Of a stretch of DNA of 64,000 bases, positions 26,484-35,250 are shown piece by piece. Every line of letters starts with the position of its first letter. The stretch's first letter is position 1. The translations under genes were made by a program, and so were the position numbers. Location of the stretch: NCBI GenBank assembly GCA_048498035.1, contig JBEHYT010000012.1:91728-155727 (forward strand). The letters run 5' to 3'. The notes under the pieces were generated by a model. The model ran no database searches. It was given only the letters and a program-made list of their open reading frames with translations, and was not told the origin of the DNA. Source of the DNA: CADEDV01 sp048498035 (lineage in GTDB: Bacteria > Bacteroidota > Bacteroidia > Chitinophagales > Chitinophagaceae).

Positions 26484-27911
26484 ATGGCAGAACAAACTTC
26501 CTTTAAACAGTCGCTTGGGTTGGTTGACGGTACAATGATCGTTGCAGGGTCAATGATCGGGTCAGGTATCTTTATTGTCAGCTCAGACATTGTACAACAC
26601 GTTGGCAGCGCCGGCTGGCTGATCCTCGTTTGGGCCATTACCGGGTTTATGACCATCACCGCGGCTGTCAGTTACGGAGAACTGAGCGGGATGTTTCCAA
26701 AGGCCGGTGGACAATACGTTTACCTCAAAGAAGCCTACAATCCGCTGATGGGTTTTTTATATGGCTGGAGCTTTTTTGCAGTGATACAAACCGCCACCAT
26801 CGCAGCCGTGGGAGTTGCTTTTAGTCGCTACACAGCCTATCTTATTCCTGAAGTGGGTGAAAATCATGCTACCACTATTCTGGGCCTACGCGTTTCAGCC
26901 GCGCAGGTGTTAGCGATTGTTATGATCCTGTTTCTTTCTTTTACCAATACACGTGGTGTTAAAGAAGGTAAAATATTGCAGACAACGTTCACCACTGTCA
27001 AACTCTTGTCGCTGTTTGGATTGATTATCCTTGGATTTGTATTGGTGAAAAATAATTTCTGGGCTGAAAACTGGTCAACAGGTTTGCAAGCCGCAAAGTT
27101 GCAGCCCGATGCAGCAGGTAACGTTAGCTCTTCTTCCAGTTGGTTGCCCATTAGCGGCACCGTATTGATGGGCGCAGTGGCCGCCTCCATGGTGGGATCC
27201 ATCTTTAGCAGCGATGCATGGAATAATGTAACGTTTATTGCCGCGGAGATAAAAAATCCAAAACGAAACATTGGTCTTAGTCTTTTCCTGGGTACGTTGA
27301 TCGTGACCGTGATCTATATCTGTGCCAACCTGATGTACCTCTATGTATTGCCTTTAAGCGGCATTGCATTCCCAGCCGGCGACCGGGTAGCGGTGGCGGC
27401 TTCGGATGCTATTTTTGGACAAAACGGGTCGCTCGTTATTGCAGTAATGATCATGATCTCCACCTTTGGCTGCAACAACGGTTTGATACTCGCCGGCGCA
27501 CGGGTTTATTACACAATGGCGCAGGACGGATTATTTTTCCGCCAGGCGGGAAAGCTGAATAGCAAGGCGGTACCAGCCTGGGCCCTATGGGCTCAAGCCG
27601 TGGTAGCATCAATTCTTTGCCTCAGCGGAAGCTATAATAACCTGCTAACAATGATCTCGTTCGTGGTGGTCATCTTTTACATTTTTACCATCATCGGTAT
27701 TTTTATCCTGCGAAAGAAAAGACCGGATATCGAGCGGCCCTATAAGGCGTTTGGCTTCCCGGTGCTGCCGATTATTTATATCATCCTGGGAGCCACATTC
27801 TGCATTTTCCTTTTTAGCGCAGAAACAACGTATTCACTTTGGGGCCTCGGGATCGTGCTGCTGGGTATCCCCCTTTATTACCTTGCCGTATCCGTTAAGA
27901 AATCGGAATAA
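26484..27911 (+). CDS. APC-superfamily amino-acid permease
   Basis: The 475-residue protein has about 12 membrane segments and the APC substrate-site signature GTMIVAGSMIGSGIFIV in the first helix, followed by AVSYGELSGMFPKAGGQYVYLKEA in helices 2-3 and a helix 6 region with SDAWNNVTFIAAEIKNPKRN. It resembles LAT-type and serine/threonine exchangers; the substrate cannot be told. The frame opens with TTG 26463, but ATG 26484 (MAEQTSFKQ) is the likely start. The heptose kinase begins 15 bases after its stop. Confidence 0.92.
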   Translation: MAEQTSFKQSLGLVDGTMIVAGSMIGSGIFIVSSDIVQHVGSAGWLILVWAITGFMTITAAVSYGELSGMFPKAGGQYVYLKEAYNPLMGFLYGWSFFAVIQTATIAAVGVAFSRYTAYLIPEVGENHATTILGLRVSAAQVLAIVMILFLSFTNTRGVKEGKILQTTFTTVKLLSLFGLIILGFVLVKNNFWAENWSTGLQAAKLQPDAAGNVSSSSSWLPISGTVLMGAVAASMVGSIFSSDAWNNVTFIAAEIKNPKRNIGLSLFLGTLIVTVIYICANLMYLYVLPLSGIAFPAGDRVAVAASDAIFGQNGSLVIAVMIMISTFGCNNGLILAGARVYYTMAQDGLFFRQAGKLNSKAVPAWALWAQAVVASILCLSGSYNNLLTMISFVVVIFYIFTIIGIFILRKKRPDIERPYKAFGFPVLPIIYIILGATFCIFLFSAETTYSLWGLGIVLLGIPLYYLAVSVKKSE

Positions 27912-27926
27912 CCGATCTTTGCAGTT

Positions 27927-28916
27927 ATGAACGCGCTTGAGCAATTATTCAATGATTTTCAACACCAGAAAGTAGGCGTTGTTGGAGATGTAATGCTGGA
28001 TACCTATGTGTGGGGCAAAACAGACCGCATTTCGCCGGAGGCGCCTGTACCCATTGTGGCCATTCAGCAAAAAGATAACCGTGTAGGCGGCGCTGCCAAT
28101 GTGGCCCTTAATGCCCGCTCCCTGGGTGCGGCAGTTACGCTTTTTTCAGTTACCGGTGCAGATGATGAAGCCCTGATACTGGAAGCGCTGCTGTCACAAC
28201 AGGAAATTGCAATTACCGGCATTTTACAGTCAGACAACCGCATTACCACCAACAAAACAAGGATCATTAGCCGCAACCAGCAAATGATGCGCCTGGATGC
28301 AGAGTCTACACATGATCTGTTGCCGGAAGATGAAGACCGGTTACTGGAGAAGATCGCCACCTATATCCGGGAAGAAAAACCGTCGGTGATGATAATTGAA
28401 GATTATAACAAAGGCGTACTTACCGAACGGGTGATTTTAAAAGCGGTGGGCCTTTGCCGCGAAGCAGGCGTTATCACTGCCGTGGATCCCAAACGGAAAA
28501 ACTTCTTTACCTATAAGGGAGTGGATCTCTTTAAACCCAATCTGAAAGAAGTTAAAGAAGGCCTCAACCTGTTGTTTGAAAAAGCCGATCATTCGCTGTT
28601 AAAAGACATTCACGCACAGTTGCAGGCACAATTGGAACATCGGATTTCACTTATTACCCTCTCTGAACAGGGTGTTTTTTTCCAGGATAAAGACGAAACC
28701 GCGATTCTCCCCTCTCACCTTCGCAATATTGCTGATGTGTCAGGCGCCGGTGACACCGTAATAGCGGTGGCAGCAATGGCCTACGCTATTACGAAGGATA
28801 TACACCTTGCCGCATCCCTTGCCAATATAGCCGGCGGTCTTGTTTGTGAAGAAGTAGGCACTGTTGCCATCAATCGAAAGCGACTGCTGGAGGAGGCCCG
28901 CTTATTGCTTTCCTGA
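27927..28916 (+). CDS. rfaE1: D-glycero-beta-D-manno-heptose-7-phosphate kinase (RfaE domain I type)
   Basis: The 329-residue PfkB-fold kinase phosphorylates heptose 7-phosphate at C1 on the way to ADP-heptose. Signatures: VVGDVMLDTYVWGKTDRISPE-type start, RVGGAANVALNARSLGA and the catalytic DVSGAGDTV near residue 273. The cytidylyltransferase domain of bifunctional HldE is absent, so a separate nucleotidyltransferase is needed elsewhere. A -7-like GATCTTTG (27914-27921) lies 5 bases before the ATG, hinting at leaderless expression. The 3' end overlaps the convergent membrane-protein gene by 15 bases. Confidence 0.92.
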   Translation: MNALEQLFNDFQHQKVGVVGDVMLDTYVWGKTDRISPEAPVPIVAIQQKDNRVGGAANVALNARSLGAAVTLFSVTGADDEALILEALLSQQEIAITGILQSDNRITTNKTRIISRNQQMMRLDAESTHDLLPEDEDRLLEKIATYIREEKPSVMIIEDYNKGVLTERVILKAVGLCREAGVITAVDPKRKNFFTYKGVDLFKPNLKEVKEGLNLLFEKADHSLLKDIHAQLQAQLEHRISLITLSEQGVFFQDKDETAILPSHLRNIADVSGAGDTVIAVAAMAYAITKDIHLAASLANIAGGLVCEEVGTVAINRKRLLEEARLLLS

Positions 28917-29582
28917 TCCTGCATTTTCTTTGCGCATTCCATCTATCGCCTGGTTGATATATTTACCCGTATTTATGTACAGGTCAAAATAAATTTTCAC
29001 ACCTGCAAAAAGGAGGATGAATAATTTATCAAAATGAAACATCAGGAAAATACTGCCAAAGATTACTACAATCTGTTGCAGTACTACCCGCCCATACGGT
29101 TGAAACATCATTAACAAAAGTGACGTCGACTTATATTGTTTCCGAAGTAAAAATGGAAAAAAATCGCGGCATGCATACGCGATGGTGAGACTCAGCAATG
29201 TGAAAGCTGTGTCTTCATTGATATGTTTGAAAAATTCCTCAAAAAAGCCAAACAGCCGCGTTGACATGCCAGTGGATGAAATGCTATTGAACAAGCCAAG
29301 TTGGATGGTTACAAAAAGGCCGTAATGCACAATAAAGAACAGGATAAAGACAAAGCCCGGTGTCATTGTTATTCTTCCATTGGCCGGCCATCCTTCACCG
29401 CCGCGATAGAGCGTGGTCACCAACATCTTCAGGATGGTAAAAATGCCCACGATGATCGTTTCCATGGCATAAGCTATAAACACATCGCGCACAGACCAGT
29501 TCCAGATCCACACACCGGCTACCGGCACCAGGTTGCCCAGGATGGTAAAAATATCTTCTCGTTGCAGCTGTCGTTTGAACAT
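28902..29582 (-). CDS. DUF6498-like integral membrane protein
   Basis: The 226-residue protein has about six hydrophobic segments: NLVPVAGVWIWNWSVRDVF, YAMETIIVGIFTILKMLV, FVFILFFIVHYGLFVTIQ, TLLSLTIAYACRDFFPF, and a C-terminal pair. The pattern WNWSVRDVFIAYAMETII with a conserved Glu is typical of DUF6498 proteins, whose function is unknown. It is transcribed divergently from the isoaspartyl-peptidase gene and converges on the heptose kinase, overlapping its 3' end. Confidence 0.75.
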   Translation of the reverse strand: MFKRQLQREDIFTILGNLVPVAGVWIWNWSVRDVFIAYAMETIIVGIFTILKMLVTTLYRGGEGWPANGRITMTPGFVFILFFIVHYGLFVTIQLGLFNSISSTGMSTRLFGFFEEFFKHINEDTAFTLLSLTIAYACRDFFPFLLRKQYKSTSLLLMMFQPYGRVVLQQIVVIFGSIFLMFHFDKLFILLFAGVKIYFDLYINTGKYINQAIDGMRKENAGSGKQ

Positions 29583-29595
29583 AGGTGGTCAGCAA

Positions 29596-29624
29596 TTGAT
29601 TCGGCGTCAAAATAGCTAACTTTG
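29596..29624 (+). promoter_or_regulatory. Promoter of the isoaspartyl peptidase gene
   Basis: TTG (29596-29598), an 18-base spacer and TAACTTTG (29617-29624) match the Bacteroidota consensus. The start codon is 27 bases further on. Confidence 0.8.
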
Positions 29625-29651
29625 CAGGGGATACAATACCCGTTTACACGT

Positions 29652-30584
29652 ATGTCTACATTCAGCATTGCATTACATGGAGGCGCGGGAACCATTCTCC
29701 GGTCTATGATCACTGATGAGCAGGAACAGGCCTACCGGGCCGGACTTGAAGCGGCATTGCGGGCCGGTTTTTCTATATTGGAAAAAAAGGGATCGGCAAT
29801 GGATGCGGTATTGGCAACAACAGTTGAGCTGGAAAACAATATTCTCTTCAATGCCGGGCGTGGCGCTGTTTTTTGCAAGGATGGATCGCAGGAAATGGAT
29901 GCGTCCATCATGGATGGAAAAACGCTGGAAGCCGGCGCTGTGGCCGGAGTAAAGAACATTCCCAATCCTGTTGAACTGGCATACGCAGTGATGAAGAAAA
30001 GCCCGCATGTGCTGTTGATTGGTAGGGGCGCGAATGAATTTGCTGCGCACATTAACATGGAAACAAAACCTGATGACTATTTCTTCTCAGCATTTCGTCA
30101 TGCGCAATGGTTGCAGGTAAAAGATGAAGAAGGTGCCAGCCTGGATCATAACGTAGCAATTAAGGATAAAAAATTTGGAACCGTTGGCGCCGTAGCCTGT
30201 GATGTGCATGGTAACCTCGCTGCCGCCACCAGTACGGGCGGCATGACCAACAAGCAATGGGGGAGAGTGGGCGATAGCGCTATTATTGGCGCTGGCACGT
30301 ATGCTAACAATAATACCTGTGCAATTAGTTGCACGGGTCATGGAGAGCTTTTTATCCGGGCCGTAACGGCTTATGATGTTAGTTGCCTGATGGAATACCG
30401 TGGTCTTTCCCTGGCAGAGGCGATGCGCGTGGTGGTACAGGAAAAACTGGTAGCCATTGGTGGTGAAGGCGGGATGATTGGCGCGGATGCAAAGGGAAAT
30501 GTTTCCATGCAGTTTAACAGCGAAGGCATGTATCGTGCGATGCAAAGCAGCGCAGGCCAAAAAGAAATTTCAATTTATAAATAA
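29652..30584 (+). CDS. Isoaspartyl peptidase / type-III L-asparaginase (Ntn hydrolase)
   Basis: The 310-residue precursor starts with STFSIALHGGAGTI, the family N-terminus, and has ELENNILFNAGRGAVFC and, near residue 177, GTVGAVACDVHGNLAAATST. By analogy with EcAIII, autocleavage before the Thr of GTVGAV creates the nucleophile of the beta subunit. GGMTNK and GTGHGE-like sequence (CTGHGELF) contribute to the active site. It hydrolyses beta-aspartyl dipeptides and L-asparagine. No signal peptide is seen, so it is cytoplasmic. The frame opens at TTG 29622, inside the promoter, so ATG 29652 is the start. Confidence 0.93.
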   Translation: MSTFSIALHGGAGTILRSMITDEQEQAYRAGLEAALRAGFSILEKKGSAMDAVLATTVELENNILFNAGRGAVFCKDGSQEMDASIMDGKTLEAGAVAGVKNIPNPVELAYAVMKKSPHVLLIGRGANEFAAHINMETKPDDYFFSAFRHAQWLQVKDEEGASLDHNVAIKDKKFGTVGAVACDVHGNLAAATSTGGMTNKQWGRVGDSAIIGAGTYANNNTCAISCTGHGELFIRAVTAYDVSCLMEYRGLSLAEAMRVVVQEKLVAIGGEGGMIGADAKGNVSMQFNSEGMYRAMQSSAGQKEISIYK

Positions 30585-30590
30585 ACAGTT

Positions 30591-30609
30591 CGCCCGTAAG
30601 GGCGGTTTT
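30591..30609 (+). terminator. Terminator between the peptidase gene and ispD
   Basis: CGCCC (30591-30595), loop GTAA and GGGCG (30600-30604) form a short GC stem, followed by G and TTTT. The -7-like TATACTTG (30612-30619) follows and the ispD ATG comes 4 bases after that. Confidence 0.7.
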
Positions 30610-30623
30610 ACTATACTTGCGGT

Positions 30624-31301
30624 ATGAAAAAATATGCTGTAGTAGTGGCGGGGGGAATGGGGTTACGCATGGGCGGCAACGTGCCCAAACAATTTCTTTT
30701 ATTGCAGGATAAGCCTGTTCTCTATTACACGCTGAATACGTTCCTGGAAACTTATCCCGATCTTGATGTGATCCTGGTGTTGCCGGTTGATTATACCGAT
30801 ATGGGCCAGGAAATTATTGATGCCTATTTTGACAAAGACAGGATCCGTATCACCGCAGGTGGTGATACCCGCTTTCAATCCGTTAAAAACGGACTCGCGT
30901 TAGTGGAAGAAGAATCCATCGTTTTTATACATGATGGCGTTCGTTGCCTGGTGTCACCTGCATTGATCCGGCGCTGTTATGAACAGGCTTTGGAAACGGG
31001 TACCGCTATCCCCGTGGTGCCTTCTAAAGACAGCGTACGATTGCTGGTGGAAGATGGCAATGAGGTGGTAGATCGCAACCGGGTGATGCTGGTGCAAACC
31101 CCGCAAACATTTCATAGCAAACTCATCCTGCCCGCCTTCCAGATTGATTACAAAGACCGGTTTACAGATGAAGCCAGCGTTGCCGAGGCATTTGGGCTAA
31201 AAGTTTCTCTTGTAGAAGGTGAGGAGAACAATATCAAGATTACCCGGCCGGTAGATGTAGTAATTGCCGCGGCCCTGCTACAACAGGGTGCGGATTCCTG
31301 A
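30624..31301 (+). CDS. ispD: 2-C-methyl-D-erythritol 4-phosphate cytidylyltransferase
   Basis: The 225-residue enzyme makes CDP-ME from MEP and CTP in the non-mevalonate isoprenoid pathway. The CTP-binding loop is KYAVVVAGGMGLRMGGNVPKQ-like (residues 3-23). VFIHDGVRCLVSP, TAIPVVPSKDSVR and the C-terminal DEASVAEAFG and NIKITRPVD motifs complete the family. The TATACTTG element 4 bases before the ATG suggests a leaderless mRNA. The gene abuts the convergent acetyltransferase gene without a gap. Confidence 0.96.
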   Translation: MKKYAVVVAGGMGLRMGGNVPKQFLLLQDKPVLYYTLNTFLETYPDLDVILVLPVDYTDMGQEIIDAYFDKDRIRITAGGDTRFQSVKNGLALVEEESIVFIHDGVRCLVSPALIRRCYEQALETGTAIPVVPSKDSVRLLVEDGNEVVDRNRVMLVQTPQTFHSKLILPAFQIDYKDRFTDEASVAEAFGLKVSLVEGEENNIKITRPVDVVIAAALLQQGADS

Positions 31302-32222
31302 TCAGCTTTTTAGCCACCTTAGTAACCGCGGAAGACGGTTCGCTCTGATAGCGGGGTATTTTTCGCCCACGGCGCCAAAACTGCTATAGAAAAAAGCCAG
31401 GTTGCGCAGGTCAGACCCCTCAAAATCCAGCCATAGGTCTTTCCCGGCATGATCCCTTATAAACGCATCAATCAACGCATGCGAAGCGCCGATCGTTCTG
31501 CCATTGGGATGATTGCCTACAAGCAGGTAAAATGCGCGATGATGTGAATACAGGAAAACAGCTGAAGCCAGCAACTCGTTTGTAGCGGAACGGATACCAT
31601 ATATCTTCGCCTGGCCGACTGCAGCTAATTTCTCATACACTTTCGCGAATCGCGCAAAGCCTTCGTTCGCCTCCTGGTCCGACAATTGCGGCTGCATTCG
31701 CGCCAGCGCAATTACTTCATCCAGCCTTGTAGCGTCCGAAATTTTACAACCTGCTTTTTCTGCCTTTTTCAAATTGCGGACAATCGTTTCGCGGTACTTG
31801 CTGCGCAACGTTTCATAGGAAGGTAGCAGGTTCAATTTGTAATTCATGCGTTCCTGCCATTCAAAACCCGCCACCGGGAAATTATTCTGCTGGTTCAGGC
31901 AACTGTCAATATACCTGAACTGCGGTGGTATCGCCTGTAGAAATTGCGCTACCTGTTGCGCATCAACATCATTACCAAAAATGCCAAGTTGCGCCGCCAG
32001 GAAAGGCTGGTAAATATACCGGATACCATATTTACGCCGCCAGGGAAGCGGCATTACCGCCTCGTAATCGCCAGCTACCAATGCATCCCATTGTGTAGCC
32101 ATTCCATCCAGGTAAGCGACGTAACCGTAAATCAATCCGTTATCTGCAGCGGCAATGCATTGATCCCATTTAACAGGATCAATTTCATCATGTACCAAAT
32201 ATCGTATGGCGTTATTCGCCAT
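31302..32222 (-). CDS. FemAB/BioF2-like GNAT-fold acyltransferase
   Basis: The 306-residue protein resembles the GNAT domain found in FemAB-like proteins: WDQCIAAADNGLIYGYVAYLD near the start, YRETIVRNLKKAEKAGCKIS around residue 140, and a C-terminal acetyl-CoA-type fold with ELLASAVFLYSHHRAFYLLVGN and IRDHAGKDLWLDFEGSDLRN. The substrate is unknown; related proteins modify cell-wall or lipid precursors. Its ATG overlaps the upstream peptidase stop by one base (TAATG, 32224-32220), which implies coupled translation. Its own stop abuts that of ispD. Confidence 0.75.
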   Translation of the reverse strand: MANNAIRYLVHDEIDPVKWDQCIAAADNGLIYGYVAYLDGMATQWDALVAGDYEAVMPLPWRRKYGIRYIYQPFLAAQLGIFGNDVDAQQVAQFLQAIPPQFRYIDSCLNQQNNFPVAGFEWQERMNYKLNLLPSYETLRSKYRETIVRNLKKAEKAGCKISDATRLDEVIALARMQPQLSDQEANEGFARFAKVYEKLAAVGQAKIYGIRSATNELLASAVFLYSHHRAFYLLVGNHPNGRTIGASHALIDAFIRDHAGKDLWLDFEGSDLRNLAFFYSSFGAVGEKYPAIRANRLPRLLRWLKS

Positions 32223-35068
32223 TAGAAATTGAGATTGCGATTTACTTTCCGCAGACTTAAATTGGAAATATCAATGGCAAACGAAACTGTTTTCCAGATC
32301 CTGCCTTTTTTGGGAATCGTGGACCGGATATAATCACGGAAGATGCCGCTATATACCAGTGGCATATAGAAATGCACAACCTTTAATACCGATAACTGAA
32401 GACCTGCATCGAAAATAAAACGGTCCAGCCCCGATCCCGGTTTCCAGGCATCTGAATACGTGCCTACATCTGCAAAAATCTTTAATGGTATTTTTACCGG
32501 CAACAGGCTAAGCGGGTTGATTGACGATGGAACCGAAGTGGTAAAATTGGTCGCCACCAGCCAGTCGTCGCTGCGGCCTACTTTATCAGCCAGCAGGTCT
32601 GTTCTTACTTTAAATGCACCATCCCGCACCATGATCTGCTGACTTGCAAAACCTTCGAATAAATTGCGACCGATAAAATAATCGCTGTAGGTATAATCCT
32701 CGTAGCCATTGGCGCCAGTCATGTTGAGATGGTAACGATCGGTTGCAAATTGCAACGATGTAGTTTTAGATTGCGTATAGAAAAACTTCCCTGCAAAGAG
32801 GCGAACATTCAAACCACCTTCCTTTGGATAATTGAAAAAATAATTGCCGGTAAATGCCGCGCGCACGAAATTTTTGCCCTGCTCCACCTTTAGCTCTCCA
32901 CTATAAGGATAGAGCGCCCGGTTATTTTCAATCACCAGGCGTAATTGGTTCAGGGTGCGACTTGCCGTATTCTTCCCGTATTTGTCAATGATCGTAGTAT
33001 CAGTCGGCGTAATGATCGAATCCCGGGAGAACTGTAGGTTTTGTTCACGGAACAAATACGATTTGAATTCCACGAAGCGGTAGAAGGTGCTACGCGGATT
33101 TTTTTCACGTTGTGTAAAGCGGATGCCGGGTACTACCTTGGTAAAATTGAAAATTAGTTTGTTATTGTCGGGATCAATAAACCGGTTGTCTGAAAAGCGC
33201 GCGCCACTCACACCCATATCAATTTTACGGATCAATCCTTTTGGGAAAAAACTATAGTTGACAAATCCCAATCCTGCAATTGTTTTGGATCCCGTGGCGT
33301 ACATCGGCGTCACCAAAAACGTAAACGAGTTGGCGGGCGGACCAACATTTGTTACCGCTGCACCAATCATGAATTTATCATAGCTGTTGAAGCCAATGGC
33401 CGGCAAAATTTTTATAACGGATTGCCGTTTTGTAAAATCTTCTATTCCCAATCCCAAGGGGCCGACTAATTTTACACCCTTGCGCACATCACTGGGCAGG
33501 CGACCGGTACTATCCAGCAACGAAAACTGGTGATCCAGGTTTTTGCCGCTGCTTTTTTCCAGGCTGGCTTTAAAATCTGCGGGTTGCGGATGCTTAAAGC
33601 TCCAGTTGTTATAATACTCTTTCATCGCGGCATTAAAAGCGCCATCACCCAATTCTTTTTTTAACCCCGCCATCCACTTCGATGTTTTGTAATAGGCCAC
33701 CAATTGATAATTGATCACCGAAAAGCTGTCGGCTGCTGTGTTAATGGGTTGATCAAGCCGTTCGTGTACGTATTGATCCAGCGCTGCATCCTCTACCCGT
33801 TGGTTGTAATGATGATCGGCCAGTTGTGAATACCAGCTCTCATAAAAAGAATTAATGCCTTCGTCCATCCAGGGATATTGTCGTTCATTGGAAGCCAGGA
33901 TGCCATAGAACCAGTTATGTCCAATTTCATGCGCCATCACCCTGTTTAATGATCCGTCGTTGTGAATCGGCGAGATCACCGTGATGGTGGGGTATTCCAT
34001 GCCACCACCAAAACTTGGCGGTCCCTGCACAACGCTAAGTACCGGGTAAGGATATTCGCCCACATTGCCGGAATAAAAGCGGATGGCCTGTTCGGCATAA
34101 TTGGTAGCAGCATTCCAGTAAGGGGCCTCTTCTGCTGTATAGAAAGCAAACACATCTACCGGCTTGCCGGATGAAAGTTCGATGCTTTTGTGCGACACCA
34201 AAAAGTTCTTATTCGCAAACCAGGCGAAATCATGGATGCGGTCCAGTTTATAATGCAATGTTTTGGTAGCTACGGGAGCGGCAGGTGGTGCTGGCGCAGC
34301 CGGTGATTTAACGACTGGTTTTTTGATCGGCATCCCGGGCTTTTTGGCTGGTTGTACCGTGGCAGGACGGGCTTCCGCGGCTTTATTGAGCAGCCATTGT
34401 TTTTCGCTTTCATCTTGTAGTACGCCGGTGGCGGCCACTACATAATTTTCAGGAACGGTGATGCTCACATCGAACGAGCCAAACTCGCTGTAAAATTCCC
34501 CCTGGTCCAGGTAGGGGATGGGGTGCCAGCCATTGCGGTCGTACACGGCCGGTTTTGGATACCATTGTGTTACCTGGAAACTTTCTCCATCGTAACCGCC
34601 ACGGGAGAAATTGAAGGGCAGCTTTACATGAAAAGGTGTGGTGATAATTGCCGTTTGTCCGGGTGCCAGCGGTGTGGGCAACAGGAGTTTGATGATGTCG
34701 CTGTAATGTGGGTGATCTTCTGTTTCCGCGGTAGCGCCGTCTACTTTAAAATCAAGGCGGTTGAGATAACCTCGTTGTTCAGGATCTGAAAAATAGAACT
34801 TTGTATTGCCATTCTCCAGCATTTGGTCACTGAAGGCGGTGCGGTCGTTTTTGTAGGCATTAGGCCAGCAGTGAAACCAGATGAAACGAAGTGTGTCCGG
34901 GGAATGATTGGTGTATTCCAGTCGCTCAAAGGCGTCCAGCGTTTTTTCCTGTGCGTGCAGTGTTACGTCAATTTTATAATTGACCTGTTGTTGCCAGTAG
35001 GAGCCGTTTTGAGCGTGCAGGAAAGAAGCCAGGCAGGCGAGTGAGAGCAGTAGTCCGATTTTTTTCAC
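32222..35068 (-). CDS. M1-family metallopeptidase, exported
   Basis: The large exported protein has an M1 N-terminal beta domain (YKIDVTLHAQEKTLDAFERLEY), the zinc site VMAHEIGHNWFYG with the distal Glu in MDEGINSFYE, and a Bacteroidota-specific beta-rich C-terminal half from about residue 560. A Pro/Ala-rich linker (KKPGMPIKKPVVKSPAAPAPP-like) interrupts the N-terminal domain near residue 260. No ATG is available. The frame opens at TTG 35086, but that codon lies in a -7-like TATTTTTG, so GTG 35068 (giving MKKIGLLLSLACLASFLHAQ, a good signal peptide) is preferred. 948 residues. Function: aminopeptidase at the cell surface or in the periplasm. Confidence 0.87.
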   Translation of the reverse strand: MKKIGLLLSLACLASFLHAQNGSYWQQQVNYKIDVTLHAQEKTLDAFERLEYTNHSPDTLRFIWFHCWPNAYKNDRTAFSDQMLENGNTKFYFSDPEQRGYLNRLDFKVDGATAETEDHPHYSDIIKLLLPTPLAPGQTAIITTPFHVKLPFNFSRGGYDGESFQVTQWYPKPAVYDRNGWHPIPYLDQGEFYSEFGSFDVSITVPENYVVAATGVLQDESEKQWLLNKAAEARPATVQPAKKPGMPIKKPVVKSPAAPAPPAAPVATKTLHYKLDRIHDFAWFANKNFLVSHKSIELSSGKPVDVFAFYTAEEAPYWNAATNYAEQAIRFYSGNVGEYPYPVLSVVQGPPSFGGGMEYPTITVISPIHNDGSLNRVMAHEIGHNWFYGILASNERQYPWMDEGINSFYESWYSQLADHHYNQRVEDAALDQYVHERLDQPINTAADSFSVINYQLVAYYKTSKWMAGLKKELGDGAFNAAMKEYYNNWSFKHPQPADFKASLEKSSGKNLDHQFSLLDSTGRLPSDVRKGVKLVGPLGLGIEDFTKRQSVIKILPAIGFNSYDKFMIGAAVTNVGPPANSFTFLVTPMYATGSKTIAGLGFVNYSFFPKGLIRKIDMGVSGARFSDNRFIDPDNNKLIFNFTKVVPGIRFTQREKNPRSTFYRFVEFKSYLFREQNLQFSRDSIITPTDTTIIDKYGKNTASRTLNQLRLVIENNRALYPYSGELKVEQGKNFVRAAFTGNYFFNYPKEGGLNVRLFAGKFFYTQSKTTSLQFATDRYHLNMTGANGYEDYTYSDYFIGRNLFEGFASQQIMVRDGAFKVRTDLLADKVGRSDDWLVATNFTTSVPSSINPLSLLPVKIPLKIFADVGTYSDAWKPGSGLDRFIFDAGLQLSVLKVVHFYMPLVYSGIFRDYIRSTIPKKGRIWKTVSFAIDISNLSLRKVNRNLNF

Positions 35069-35102
35069 CAGGATTCGTTTTATCAAAAATAATAATATAG
35101 TT

Positions 35103-35248
35103 CAATTCGGTAATTCGATGATTCGGCAATTCGGGAATGCTGTAGTTGGTATTTGCATTTGTTTTTTATTAGCGAATCATCGAATCAATTAGCACATTAA
35201 TAATTTGTCTTCCATTATCGAATTATCGAATCACCGAATTATCGAATT
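35103..35248. repeat. Imperfect inverted array of AATTCGnT units
   Basis: About four copies of an 8-9 base unit (AATTCGGT, AATTCGATG, ATTCGGC, AATTCG) run from 35105 to 35134. A reverse-complement array of the same units fills 35214-35248. Between them lie GCGAATCATCGAATC and ATTAGCACATTA. The two 30-base arms agree at about 25 positions. The element fills the gap between the M1 peptidase promoter and the sugar-transferase stop. Confidence 0.7.
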
Positions 35249-35250
35249 AA

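Noticed and set aside
35103..35248. Possible CRISPR array
   Set aside because: Units are 8-9 bases, degenerate and inverted, without spacers or cas genes. No CRISPR array is seen in the window.
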